In this document: positions 40,667 to 49,993 of the stretch, piece by piece
How the letters are laid out: every line of letters begins with the position of its first letter
How positions within the stretch are numbered: position 1 is the stretch's first letter
Origin: Oscillibacter valericigenes
GTDB lineage: Bacteria; Bacillota; Clostridia; Oscillospirales; Oscillospiraceae
Assembly (NCBI RefSeq): GCF_021531915.1
Contig: NZ_JAFBIV010000016.1
Span: forward strand, 1 to 50,117
Reading direction: 5' to 3'
Length of the DNA: 50,117 nt
Notes under the pieces: generated by a model
Told to the model about the DNA's origin: nothing
Seen by the model: only the letters and a program-made list of their open reading frames with translations
Database searches by the model: none
Program-made: the position numbers and the translations under genes

Positions 40667-42004
40667 TTACCGTTTTCTGGCAGCGGAGGAGCCGATGCCC
40701 AGTTCCATGCGGTATTTGGCCACGGTGCGGCGGGAGACCTCCACGCCGCCGGAGGACAGCAGCTTGCAAAGCGACTGATCGCTGAGGGGGTGCTGGGGGT
40801 CCTCCTCCCGGATCAGGGCCAGCAGCTTCTGCTTGATGGCCTGGCGGGAGGGGCCGCCTCCCACGGCCCGGTTGAAAAAGTACCGCAGGGGATAGGTGCC
40901 CTGGCGGCACTGGAGGTATTTGCCGTGGGTGGCCCGGGACACGGTGGAGGGATGCAGTTCCAGGTCCTCCGCCAGGGAGACCAGACTCATGGGGGCCAGC
41001 TCAGAGGTCTTTCCGGCGAAGAAAGGCCGCTGGGCCTCCAGAATAGCCTCCGCACAGCGGCGCAGGGTGCTGCCCCGCCGCTCCAGGCTGTTCAGCAGCC
41101 ACTTTGCCTGCTGCATCTTCTGCTGCAGATAGGCCTTGGTCTCCTGCTCACCGGACTCCTTCAGCAGCCGGGAGTAGTAGTCGTTGATGGAGACCCGGGG
41201 GAGATAGTATTCATTCAGAATGGCCTTCAGCTCCCCGTCCAGCTCCACGATGAAAATGTCCGGCCGCACATAGACCGTGGGCTCCGCCGGCTGGAAGGCC
41301 CGGCCGGGGTGGGGCTCCAGGGAGGAGATGACCTTTTCAGCGGCCTGGACCTCCTCCGTGGTCAGGCTTAGCTCCCGGCAGATGGGACCATAGTGCTTCC
41401 GCCCCAGCTCCGGCAGGAACCGGGCGGCGATATCCAGCACGGCGGGGGAGACATTGTCCCGGCGGGCCAGCTGCAACAGCAGGCATTCGGACAGGCCCCG
41501 GGCGCCCACTCCGGCGGGCTCCAGGCTCTGGACGGTCTCCAGGCCCTGGTCGATCAGCGCCTGGGGAATGTTCAGCTCCTGCAGCCCCTCCAGGTCCCCG
41601 GTGTCCAGATACCCGTCCTCGTCCACCATATTGGCTATGTATTTGGACAGGGCCAGCAGGGGCTTGGGCAGCCGCTTCCGGTCCAGCTGGTCACAGAGAA
41701 AGGCCTCCAGGCTCTCTGTCTCCCGGTCTGCCCGGCCACGTTCCGGCAGATCGTGGTCCTCGTGGGAGAAGGTGGGGGTGTAGACACCGCCGTCGATCCA
41801 GCTGGCCTTCTGGCGCAGCTCGTCGTAAGCGCTGCGGAGGTCCGTGTTGTCCTCCTGCTCCACCAGAGGGTTTTCCTCGGAGACTTTTCCCAGGTATTCC
41901 AGCAGCTCCTGGGAGTTCATCTGCAAAATTTCCATGGACTGCAGCAGCTGCGGCGTCAGCTTCAACTCCTGCCGCAGCTCGGTTTTCAAAGAGACGAGAC
42001 TCAT
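40667..42004 (-). CDS. rpoN: RNA polymerase sigma-54 factor
   Basis: 445 residues with sigma-54 layout: Gln/Leu-rich region I ('LRQELKLTPQLLQSMEILQMNSQELLEYLGKVSEENPLVEQE'), core-binding region (about 100-300, 'DLEGLQELNIPQALIDQGLETVQSLEPAGVGARGLSECLLLQL'), HTH 'LVSLAEDLELHPSTVSRATHGKYLQC' and the RpoN box 'SRRTVAKYRMELGI' (canonical ARRTVAKYRE, so Ser and Met are small departures). It recognises -24/-12 promoters and needs an AAA+ activator. It is cotranscribed with one, 17 nt downstream of it, and faces a perfect sigma-54 promoter 1.8 kb away. Confidence 0.95.
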   Translation of the reverse strand: MSLVSLKTELRQELKLTPQLLQSMEILQMNSQELLEYLGKVSEENPLVEQEDNTDLRSAYDELRQKASWIDGGVYTPTFSHEDHDLPERGRADRETESLEAFLCDQLDRKRLPKPLLALSKYIANMVDEDGYLDTGDLEGLQELNIPQALIDQGLETVQSLEPAGVGARGLSECLLLQLARRDNVSPAVLDIAARFLPELGRKHYGPICRELSLTTEEVQAAEKVISSLEPHPGRAFQPAEPTVYVRPDIFIVELDGELKAILNEYYLPRVSINDYYSRLLKESGEQETKAYLQQKMQQAKWLLNSLERRGSTLRRCAEAILEAQRPFFAGKTSELAPMSLVSLAEDLELHPSTVSRATHGKYLQCRQGTYPLRYFFNRAVGGGPSRQAIKQKLLALIREEDPQHPLSDQSLCKLLSSGGVEVSRRTVAKYRMELGIGSSAARKR

Positions 42005-42021
42005 GGCTTGTCCACCTCCTG

Positions 42022-43449
42022 TCAGGTCCTGGATACGTATTTGGCGATCTTCCGGGCAGCGGTGGCCTGGGAGATGCCCAGCTCCTTGGCCACCGCCACG
42101 GTGGTGCCGCAGCGCTGGTAGGAGTCCCGGATGATCTGCCCCTCATAGGCGTCCATCCGCTCCGCCAGAGTCCCGCTCTGAGCCAGCAGGGCGGCGGGGG
42201 GGACGGCTTCGCCGGTGTATTCCACCGGCAGGGCGGTGACGTCGATGATGGGGTCCTGAACGGTGATGACCATGCGCTCAATGAGGTTTTCCAGCTGGCG
42301 GACGTTGCCGGGCCAGTCGTACTGCTCCAGAAAGGCCAGGAACCGGGGACTGAAATTCAGATCCTTGCCGTACTCTCCGCAGAACCGGGCCAGGAACTGG
42401 TGGGCCAGGGGGAGGATGTCCTCCATCCGCTGCCGCAGGGGCGGAATGTGGATGCGGATGACGTTCAGGCGATAAAAGAGGTCAGAGCGGAACAGGCCCC
42501 GCTGGACCTCCTCCTCCAGGTTGCGGTTGGTGGCCACGATGAGCCGGAAATCCAGCTCGATCTTCTTGGTGCCGGACAGGCGCTCAATGGTTTTCTCCTG
42601 AATGAGCTGCAGGAGCTTGGACTGGATGTGGGGCGGCAGCTCGCCGATCTCGTCCAGAAACAGGGTCCCGTGATTGGCCAGTTCGATCTTGCCGATCTTA
42701 CCGGAGGCGGAGGCACCGGTGAAGGCGCCCTTCTCATAGCCGAATAACTCTGATTCAATCAGGTTTTCGTGGAGCACCGCGCAGTTGACCTCGATAAAGG
42801 GTCCGTCGGCCCGGCTGCTCATGGCGTGGATGGCTTTTGCCACGGCGCTCTTGCCCACGCCGGTCTCCCCGGTGATGAGGATGTTGGCCTTGGTGTTGGC
42901 GGTGTTCTGCATCAGGGTCCAGAGCCGTTCCATGGAACGGCTCTTGAAGATCAGGGAGGTGGAGGTGGCCCGGGTGCGCAGTTCAGCGATCTCCTGGGAG
43001 TACTGCCGCAGGGAGTCCTGCAGGTTGCGGTAATTCTGCTGGATGGTGTTGATCTGCTCCATGGACACCGTGTTGAAGCACACGGCGTATTTCAGCACCC
43101 CGTCGTTGTCGAAGAGGGGGATGCCCACGGTCATGACATTTTTGTGGGAGTGGTTGATGGTCTGGGTGGCGGTGATCTTCTTCTGCTGGCGGATGACCTC
43201 CGCCGTGATGCAGGGCGTGAAGACGCCGGCCTTCTCCAGATCAAAGGCGGACTTCCCCACGATGGAGTCGTGAGCAAAGCCGAAGTTCTTTTCGTAGTTC
43301 TCGCTGACCCGGAGGATGATGCCCTCCGCGTCAGAGAGCATCATATCGTCCGCCAGGACAAGATTGTTCTCCGGACTGAGGATATCGAATAAGCCTTTGA
43401 GATTGATATCATCATCAAAGAGCCCGGTGAGATTTGTGGAGTTTGACAA
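42022..43449 (-). CDS. Sigma-54-dependent transcriptional activator (PAS, AAA+, Fis)
   Basis: 475 residues from a TTG (43449) 8 nt after AGGGA. A PAS-type sensor (about 35-130, '[43 protein letters not shown]') is followed by a coiled coil (about 135-160). The AAA+ domain has Walker A GETGVGKS (194-201), the sigma-54-contacting GAFTGA loop (241-246) and Walker B 'LFLDEIGEL' (263-271). A Fis-type HTH '[22 protein letters not shown]' (about 449-470) is C-terminal. No response-regulator receiver, so it senses a ligand directly. It lies divergent to the crt-abfD operon and probably binds the TATTCA palindromes between them. Confidence 0.94.
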   Translation of the reverse strand: MSNSTNLTGLFDDDINLKGLFDILSPENNLVLADDMMLSDAEGIILRVSENYEKNFGFAHDSIVGKSAFDLEKAGVFTPCITAEVIRQQKKITATQTINHSHKNVMTVGIPLFDNDGVLKYAVCFNTVSMEQINTIQQNYRNLQDSLRQYSQEIAELRTRATSTSLIFKSRSMERLWTLMQNTANTKANILITGETGVGKSAVAKAIHAMSSRADGPFIEVNCAVLHENLIESELFGYEKGAFTGASASGKIGKIELANHGTLFLDEIGELPPHIQSKLLQLIQEKTIERLSGTKKIELDFRLIVATNRNLEEEVQRGLFRSDLFYRLNVIRIHIPPLRQRMEDILPLAHQFLARFCGEYGKDLNFSPRFLAFLEQYDWPGNVRQLENLIERMVITVQDPIIDVTALPVEYTGEAVPPAALLAQSGTLAERMDAYEGQIIRDSYQRCGTTVAVAKELGISQATAARKIAKYVSRT

Positions 43450-43491
43450 AAATTTTCCCTGCCTTTCCGGCCCCGGTGCTGAGGGGGATTT

Positions 43492-43528
43492 TATTCATTT
43501 TTGAGTATATCATATTCAAGAATGAATA
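43492..43528. promoter_or_regulatory. Two UAS palindromes overlapping the activator's own promoter
   Basis: Site 1 TATTCA-TTTT-TGAGTA (43492-43507, one mismatch) and site 2 TATTCA-AGAA-TGAATA (43513-43528, perfect arms), centres 21 bp apart (two helical turns). Minus-strand TATACT (43504-43509) with an upstream TG forms an extended -10 for the activator-rpoN transcript, lying between the sites. Binding there would repress the regulator and contribute to the distal enhancer. Confidence 0.75.
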
Positions 43529-43642
43529 GAAAGGAGAAATTCCCAAAAAATCCGGGCGGATTTGACAGAAATACACCCCTCAAATCTGGCAAGCCGCACA
43601 AAACCTTCGGAAATTACATGAAAAAATGAAAAGATCAGGAAC

Positions 43643-43658
43643 TATTCAAAAATGAATA
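43643..43658. promoter_or_regulatory. Third UAS palindrome (enhancer of the crt-abfD operon)
   Basis: TATTCA-AAAA-TGAATA, perfect arms, extended by a C/G pair. Its centre lies about 157 bp upstream of the predicted sigma-54 start site, a typical enhancer distance. The surrounding 43530-43780 is AT-rich (poly-A tracts that could help DNA bending) and contains no gene. Confidence 0.75.
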
Positions 43659-43781
43659 GGCAAAAAAGAGCCTGTGGCAGACATCCGGTGCAGAGGGGCG
43701 AATTAACAAAAAGAAAGCCTGAAAATAAGGCGGTCTGCACAGAAAAAAGAGCGCACAGGCCGATCAAAAAAGCAAAAAAGA

Positions 43782-43798
43782 TGGCACGAAAATTGCTT
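43782..43798 (+). promoter_or_regulatory. Sigma-54 (-24/-12) promoter of the 4-hydroxybutyrate operon
   Basis: TGGCACG (43782-43788), AAAA, TTGCTT (43793-43798) matches the consensus TGGCACG-N4-TTGCW at every position. GG (43783-43784) and GC (43795-43796) are 10 bp apart as required. Predicted start near 43808, giving a leader of about 66 nt before crt. It fits the adjacent rpoN and activator genes. Confidence 0.92.
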
Positions 43799-43873
43799 AT
43801 ATTCTAAGCAGCAAGGTTTGGGGATCTGACCGCCATCCGGCCCGGCCCCGCAATAAAAAAGGAGGAAACGAAC

Positions 43874-44674
43874 ATGTATCAGACCATTCGTTACGAGAAG
43901 AACGGCAACATCGGTATTGCCACCATCAATCGTCCCGAAGCGCTGAACGCTTTGAATTCCACCGTGATTTCCGAACTGGAGCAGGTGATCTCCGAGGTTG
44001 AGAAGGACACCGAGCTGCGTGCCTTCATTCTCACCGGCGAGGGCCGCTCCTTCGTGGCTGGCGCCGACATCGGCGAGCAGTATCCCCTGGATGTGACCGG
44101 CGGCCGTAAGTGGGGCCAGAGAGGTTCCGCCCTGTTCCGCCGCATTGAAAAGCTGGAGATCCCCACCATCGCTGCTGTCAACGGCTTCGCTCTGGGCGGT
44201 GGCTGCGAGATCGCCATGAGCTGCGACATCATCCTGGCTGCCGGCCCCAACGCTGAGGGCAAGGGCGGCGCCAAGTTCGGCCAGCCCGAAGTCGGCCTGG
44301 GTATCACCCCCGGCTTCTCCGGCACCCAGCGCCTGCCCCGCCGTGTGGGCATCGCCAAGGCCAAGGAGCTGATCTTCTCCGGCAAGGTCATCGGCGCCCA
44401 GGAGGCCAAGGAGATCGGCCTGGTCAACGCCGTGTATCCTCCCGAGGAGCTGATGAACGGCGCCATCGCCATGGCCAAGTCCTTCACCGTCAACGCTCCC
44501 ATCGCCGTGAAGTATTCCAAGGCCTGCATTGACCGCGGCATGCAGATGGACATCGATGACGGCATCGCTCTGGAGAACGAGCTGTTTGCCATGTGCTTCG
44601 CCACCGCCGACCAGAAGGAAGGCATGAGCGCCTTCCTGGAGAAGCGCAAGGAGAAGAACTTCCAGAACAAGTAA
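43874..44674 (+). CDS. crt: Enoyl-CoA hydratase / crotonase
   Basis: 266 residues: 'IATINRPEALNALNSTVISEL', oxyanion-hole segments 'FVAGADIGEQY' and 'NGFALGGGCEIAMSCDIILAA', catalytic Glu in 'FGQPEVGLGITPGFSGTQRLPRRVG', and 'SGKVIGAQEAKEIGLVNAVYP'. It reversibly hydrates crotonyl-CoA to 3-hydroxybutyryl-CoA. With AbfD and Bcd-Etf in the same operon it would open the oxidative branch (towards acetyl-CoA), while Bcd takes the reductive branch to butyryl-CoA, as in 4-hydroxybutyrate fermenters. AAGGAGG before the ATG. First gene of the sigma-54 operon. Confidence 0.92.
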   Translation: MYQTIRYEKNGNIGIATINRPEALNALNSTVISELEQVISEVEKDTELRAFILTGEGRSFVAGADIGEQYPLDVTGGRKWGQRGSALFRRIEKLEIPTIAAVNGFALGGGCEIAMSCDIILAAGPNAEGKGGAKFGQPEVGLGITPGFSGTQRLPRRVGIAKAKELIFSGKVIGAQEAKEIGLVNAVYPPEELMNGAIAMAKSFTVNAPIAVKYSKACIDRGMQMDIDDGIALENELFAMCFATADQKEGMSAFLEKRKEKNFQNK

Positions 44675-44715
44675 GCAGTCCTGAAATTTACATTTTATAA
44701 AGAGGGAAACGAGAC

Positions 44716-46272
44716 ATGAAAAAAGTACGTGTCATCACCGCTGAAGAAGCGGCCCTGATGGTCAATGACGGCGACACCATCTCCACCGGCGGCTTCGTCA
44801 GCTGCGCCTGTCCCGAGGCACTGTCCACCGCTCTGGAGAAGCGGTTCCTGGAGACCGGTCATCCCCGCGACCTGACGCTGTTCTTCGCAGCCGGTCAGGG
44901 TCACCGGGACGGTACCGGCGGCGACCACTACGGCCATGAGGGCATGGTCAAGCGCGTGGTCGGCGGCCACTGGGACCGTGCCCCCAAGCTGGGCGACCTG
45001 GCTCTGGCCAACAAGATCGAGGCCTACAACCTGCCCCAGGGCGTTATCACCCACATGTACCGCGACATCGCCGCCCACAATCTGGGCACCATCACCCATG
45101 TGGGCCTGAAGACCTTTGCTGACCCCCGCAACGGCGGCGGCAAGCTGAACGAGTGCACCAAGGAGGATCTGGTTGAGCTGATCAACGTTCTGGGCAAGGA
45201 GCGCCTGATCTACAAGACCTTCCCCATCGATGTCTGCTTCGTCCGCGCTTCTTACGCGGATGAGTTCGGAAACTGCACCGTCCATCGTGAGATCGGCCCT
45301 CTGGACGTCACCGCCCAGTGCCAGGCCACCAAGAACTCCGGCGGTAAGGTCATTGTCCAGGTGGAGAAGATCGTCCAGGGCGGCTCTCTGGACCCCAAGC
45401 TGGTGAAAATTCCCGGTATCTATGTGGACGCCATTGTGGTAGGCTCTATTGAGGACAACATGCAGTGCCTGGGTATGCCCTATGACGGCGCTCTGACCGG
45501 CGAGTTCCGCATCCCCGTGGATGCCATCCCCCCCATTCCTCTGGACGCCAAGAAGATCCTGGCCCGCCGCGCCGCTATGGAGCTGCCCCAGGACGCCATC
45601 GTGAACCTGGGCACCGGTGCTCCTGAGAAGATCGCCAACGTGGCCGCTGAAGAGGGCATCTCCGACAAGCTGACCCTGACCGTCGAGGCCGGCTCCATCG
45701 CCGGTGTGCCTTACGGCGGCACCCAGTTCGGCGCAGCCGCCAACTCCATGGCCATTCTGGACCACAACGTCCAGTTCGACTTCTATCAGGGCGGCGGCCT
45801 GGACGTGGCCTTCCTGGGCCTGGCTGAGACCGCTCCCAACGGCGACCTGAACGTGTCCAAGTTCGGCACCCGTCTGGCCGGCGCCGGCGGATTTATCGAC
45901 ATCACCCAGAACGCCAAGAAGGTGGTCTACTGCGGCACCTTCACCGCCAAGGGCCTGAAGACCGAGTGCAAGGATGGCAAGCTGGTGATCGTCCAGGAGG
46001 GCGCCAAGAAGAAGTTCGTCAACCAGGTGGAGCACATCACCTTCTCCGGTGATTACGCCAACGAGGTCGGCCAGCCCGTGCTGTACGTCACTGAGCGTGC
46101 CGTGTTCGAACTGCGTCCCGAGGGCGTGACCCTGATCGAGATCGCCCCCGGCATCGACCTCCAGACCCAGGTCCTGGATCAGATGGAGTTCATGCCCAAG
46201 ATCGCCGAGGACCTGAAGCTTATGGACGAGCGCATCTTCCGTGACGAGCTGATGGGCCTGGCCAACGACTAA
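44716..46272 (+). CDS. Family I acyl-CoA:acetate/propionate CoA-transferase
   Basis: 518 residues in one chain combining both subunits of family I CoA-transferases: 'EEAALMVNDGDTISTGGFVSCACPEALSTALEKRF' at the start, 'GLKTFADPRNGGGKLNE', 'VDVCFVRASYADEFGNCTVHREIGP'-like segment, and in the second half 'RRAAMELPQDAIVNLGTGAPEKIANVAAEEG' and 'LTVEAGSIAGVPYGGTQFGAAANS', where the Glu of VEAG is the expected CoA-thioester nucleophile. Resembles propionate CoA-transferase/YdiF. In this operon it should activate 4-hydroxybutyrate with acetyl- or butyryl-CoA, though it is not of the AbfT (family with 4HB-CoA transferase) type; substrate is inferred from context. Confidence 0.87.
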   Translation: MKKVRVITAEEAALMVNDGDTISTGGFVSCACPEALSTALEKRFLETGHPRDLTLFFAAGQGHRDGTGGDHYGHEGMVKRVVGGHWDRAPKLGDLALANKIEAYNLPQGVITHMYRDIAAHNLGTITHVGLKTFADPRNGGGKLNECTKEDLVELINVLGKERLIYKTFPIDVCFVRASYADEFGNCTVHREIGPLDVTAQCQATKNSGGKVIVQVEKIVQGGSLDPKLVKIPGIYVDAIVVGSIEDNMQCLGMPYDGALTGEFRIPVDAIPPIPLDAKKILARRAAMELPQDAIVNLGTGAPEKIANVAAEEGISDKLTLTVEAGSIAGVPYGGTQFGAAANSMAILDHNVQFDFYQGGGLDVAFLGLAETAPNGDLNVSKFGTRLAGAGGFIDITQNAKKVVYCGTFTAKGLKTECKDGKLVIVQEGAKKKFVNQVEHITFSGDYANEVGQPVLYVTERAVFELRPEGVTLIEIAPGIDLQTQVLDQMEFMPKIAEDLKLMDERIFRDELMGLAND

Positions 46273-46309
46273 ATTTCAAAACCCCCAATCAATAAGGAGG
46301 AATTAACAA

Positions 46310-47788
46310 ATGGCACTGATGACCGCACAGGAGTACATTGACAGCCTGCGCAAGCTGAACACCCGCGTGTACATGTTCGGCGAGAAGATCGACAACTGGG
46401 TGGATCACCCCATGATCCGTCCCTCCATCAACTGCGTGGCCATGACCTACGCGCTGGCTCAGGATCCCCAGTACGCGGACCTGATGACCGTGAAGTCCAG
46501 CCTCACCGGCCACACCATCAACCGCTTCACCCACCTGCACCAGTCCACCGAGGACCTGATGAACAAGGTGAAGATGCAGCGTCTGCTGGGCCAGAAGACC
46601 GCTTCCTGCTTCCAGCGCTGCGTGGGCATGGACGCCTTCAACTCCGTCTTCTCCACCACCTATGAGATCGACGAGAAGTACGGCACCCACTATCACGAGA
46701 ACTTCAAGAAGTTCCTGACCTTTGTGCAGGACAACGACCTGACCGTGGACGGCGCCATGACCGACCCCAAGGGTGACCGCTCCAAGGCTCCCAGCCAGCA
46801 GGCCGATCCCGACATGTATGTCCATGTCGTGGAGCGCCGTCCCGACGGCATCGTGGTCTGCGGCGCCAAGTGCCACCAGACCGGCTCTATCAACTCTCAC
46901 TGGCACATCTTCATGCCCACCATCTCCATGGGTGAGGCCGATAAGGACTGGGCCGTCTCCTTCGCCTGCCCCACCGACGCCGAGGGTATGTACATGATCT
47001 ACGGCCGTCAGTCCTGCGACACCCGGAAGATGGAGGAGGACGCCTCCATCGACGTGGGCAACGCCAAGTTCGGCGGCCAGGAGGCCCTGGTGGTCCTGGA
47101 CCATGTGTTCATCCCCAACGAGTACATCTTCCTCAACGGCGAGTATGAGTTCGCCGGCATGATCGTGGAGCGCTTCGCCGGCTATCACCGTCAGTCCTAC
47201 GGCGGCTGCAAGGTCGGCGTGGGCGACACCCTGATCGGCGCCGCCGCTCTGGCCGCTGAGTATAACGGCGTGGAGAAGGCCTCCGCTGTCAAGGACAAGC
47301 TGATCGAGATGACCCACCTGAACGAGACCCTGTTCTGCTGCGGCATCGCCTGCTCCGCCCAGGGCTTCAAGACCAAGGCTGGCAACTATCAGATCGACCT
47401 GCTGCTGGCCAACGTCTGCAAGCAGAACGTGACCCGCTTCCCCTATGAGATTGTCCGTCTGGCTGAGGACATTGCCGGCGGCCTGGTGGTCACCATGCCC
47501 TCTCAGACCGACTTCAACAGCGATACCGTGGTTGGCCGCAACGGCGAGACCATCGGCGAGATCTGCAACAAGTTCTTCGCCGCCCGCGAGGGTGTCAAGA
47601 CCGAGGATCGTCAGCGCATCATGCGCTTCATCGAGAACCTGTGCCTGGGCGCTGCCGCTGTTGGCTACCGCACTGAATCCATGCATGGCGCCGGTTCTCC
47701 CCAGGCCCAGCGCATCATGATCGCCCGCCAGGGCAACATCCAGGGCAAGAAGCAGCTCGCCAAGGATATTGCCGGCATTAAGGACTAA
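46310..47788 (+). CDS. abfD: 4-hydroxybutyryl-CoA dehydratase / vinylacetyl-CoA delta-isomerase
   Basis: 492 residues, family length. All four [4Fe-4S] ligands of the characterised clostridial enzyme are present, shifted by one: Cys100 and Cys104 ('TASCFQRCVGMD'), His293 and Cys300 ('AGYHRQSYGGCKVGVGD'). FAD-binding acyl-CoA-dehydrogenase-like segments ('CGAKCHQTGSINSHWHIFMP', 'FACPTDAEGMYMIYGRQS') and 'VVLDHVFIPNEYIFLNGEYEF' fit. It dehydrates 4-hydroxybutyryl-CoA to crotonyl-CoA by a ketyl-radical mechanism in the cytoplasm and is oxygen-sensitive, so the host is a strict anaerobe. Links GABA, succinate or 4-hydroxybutyrate to butyrate. AAGGAGG before the ATG. Confidence 0.96.
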   Translation: MALMTAQEYIDSLRKLNTRVYMFGEKIDNWVDHPMIRPSINCVAMTYALAQDPQYADLMTVKSSLTGHTINRFTHLHQSTEDLMNKVKMQRLLGQKTASCFQRCVGMDAFNSVFSTTYEIDEKYGTHYHENFKKFLTFVQDNDLTVDGAMTDPKGDRSKAPSQQADPDMYVHVVERRPDGIVVCGAKCHQTGSINSHWHIFMPTISMGEADKDWAVSFACPTDAEGMYMIYGRQSCDTRKMEEDASIDVGNAKFGGQEALVVLDHVFIPNEYIFLNGEYEFAGMIVERFAGYHRQSYGGCKVGVGDTLIGAAALAAEYNGVEKASAVKDKLIEMTHLNETLFCCGIACSAQGFKTKAGNYQIDLLLANVCKQNVTRFPYEIVRLAEDIAGGLVVTMPSQTDFNSDTVVGRNGETIGEICNKFFAAREGVKTEDRQRIMRFIENLCLGAAAVGYRTESMHGAGSPQAQRIMIARQGNIQGKKQLAKDIAGIKD

Positions 47789-47797
47789 AATCCCTCC

Positions 47798-47968
47798 AGG
47801 GGGGACGTTGTCCCCCCTAGATACGAAGTTTGGGCCAAAGGCCCAAACTTCGATACCCCCCGCTCCCTCGCACGGCGAGGGAGCCGCGCCCAGTGGCGCG
47901 GGCAGATGTGTTCCGGCCAGGCAAAGCCCGCCCGGAACCGATACCGTAGGGGCGGATATCATCCGCCC
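47798..47968. repeat. Hairpin array between abfD and bcd (REP-like)
   Basis: Successive inverted repeats: AGGGGGGAC/GTCCCCCCT (47798-47818), a 13-bp perfect stem 47824-47836 with 47840-47852 (loop AAA), GCTCCCTCGC/GCGAGGGAGC (47862-47884), CCGCGCC/GGCGCGG (47884-47901 region), GTTCCGG/CCGGAAC (47910-47938) enclosing GGCCAGGCAAAGCC, and GGGCGGAT/ATCCGCCC (47950-47968). No U-tract. The array probably uncouples the level of crt-cat-abfD message from bcd-etf. 47969-48015 is AT-rich with the bcd ribosome binding site. Confidence 0.7.
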
Positions 47969-48015
47969 GCTTACCCACCCGTATTCCCAAAATTTGAATA
48001 TAAGGAGTAAACATC

Positions 48016-49155
<1,140 letters not shown>

Positions 49156-49173
49156 GAGGAGGAAGAAACGATT

Positions 49174-49974
49174 ATGAAGATCATTGTTTGTATCAAGCAG
49201 GTCCCCGATACCTCCGGTAAGGTGGCTGTCAATCCCGACGGCACCCTGAACCGCGCATCCATGCAGACCATCACCAACCCCGATGACATGAACGCCGTCG
49301 AGGCCGCCCTGAAGCTGAAGGACCAGACCGGCTGCGAAGTCATCGTGGTCACCATGGGTCCTCCTCCCGCTGCCGGCATGCTGCGTGAGGCCATGGCCAT
49401 GGGCGCTGACCGCGCCGTGCTGGTGTCCGCCCGTGAGTTCGGCGGCTCCGATACCTACGCCACCTCCCAGATCCTGGCTGCTGCCATCAGCACCATCGGC
49501 GTTGAGGATGACGACATCGTCATGTGCGGCCGTCAGGCCATCGACGGTGATACCGCTCAGGTCGGCCCCCAGATCGCTGAGAAGCTGCACCTGCCCCAGA
49601 TCACCTACGCTGCCGACATCACCAAGGAAGGCAAGACCGTCACCGTCAAGCGTATGCTGGAGGACGGCTACATGACCATCAAGACCCAGACTCCCTGCCT
49701 GATCACCTGCATCAAGGAGCTGAACACTCCTCGTTACATGAACATCAGCGGCATCTATGCCACCTACAACAAGCCTCTGGATGTCTACGACTACGAGAAG
49801 CTGAAGGATCATCCCCTGATCGACGCCACTACCATCGGCCTGAAGGGCTCTCCCACCAACATCTTCAAGAGCTTCACGCCTCCCCAGAAGGGCGTCGGCA
49901 TGATGCTGGAAGGTGACGGCAAGGAGACCTGCGAGAAGCTGGCCGGCATCCTGGCCGACAAGCACATCATCTAA
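49174..49974 (+). CDS. etfB: Electron transfer flavoprotein, beta subunit
   Basis: 266 residues: 'KIIVCIKQVPDTSGKVAVNPDGTLNRASMQTITNPDDMNAVEAALKLKD', 'VVTMGPPPAAGMLREAMAMGADRAVLV', 'SDTYATSQILAAAI', 'IVMCGRQAIDGDTAQVGPQIAEKLHLPQIT' (bifurcating-type FAD site, DGDTAQVGP) and 'TPCLITCIKELNTPRYM'. It pairs with EtfA to pass NADH electrons to Bcd and ferredoxin. 18 nt after bcd. Confidence 0.95.
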   Translation: MKIIVCIKQVPDTSGKVAVNPDGTLNRASMQTITNPDDMNAVEAALKLKDQTGCEVIVVTMGPPPAAGMLREAMAMGADRAVLVSAREFGGSDTYATSQILAAAISTIGVEDDDIVMCGRQAIDGDTAQVGPQIAEKLHLPQITYAADITKEGKTVTVKRMLEDGYMTIKTQTPCLITCIKELNTPRYMNISGIYATYNKPLDVYDYEKLKDHPLIDATTIGLKGSPTNIFKSFTPPQKGVGMMLEGDGKETCEKLAGILADKHII

Positions 49975-49993
49975 GGAAAGGGGATAAACGACT

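Noticed and set aside
41210..41226. TATTCATTCAGAAT inside rpoN resembling the UAS
   Set aside because: Only one arm matches and it lies in coding sequence.
43675..43693. TGGCAG...TGC as a second sigma-54 promoter
   Set aside because: GG and GC are 12 bp apart instead of 10 and the -12 element is poor.
47982..48000. TATTCC...TGAATA upstream of bcd resembling the activator palindrome
   Set aside because: The spacer is 7 bp instead of 4 and one arm has a mismatch; no -24/-12 element follows, so I do not count it as a fourth site.
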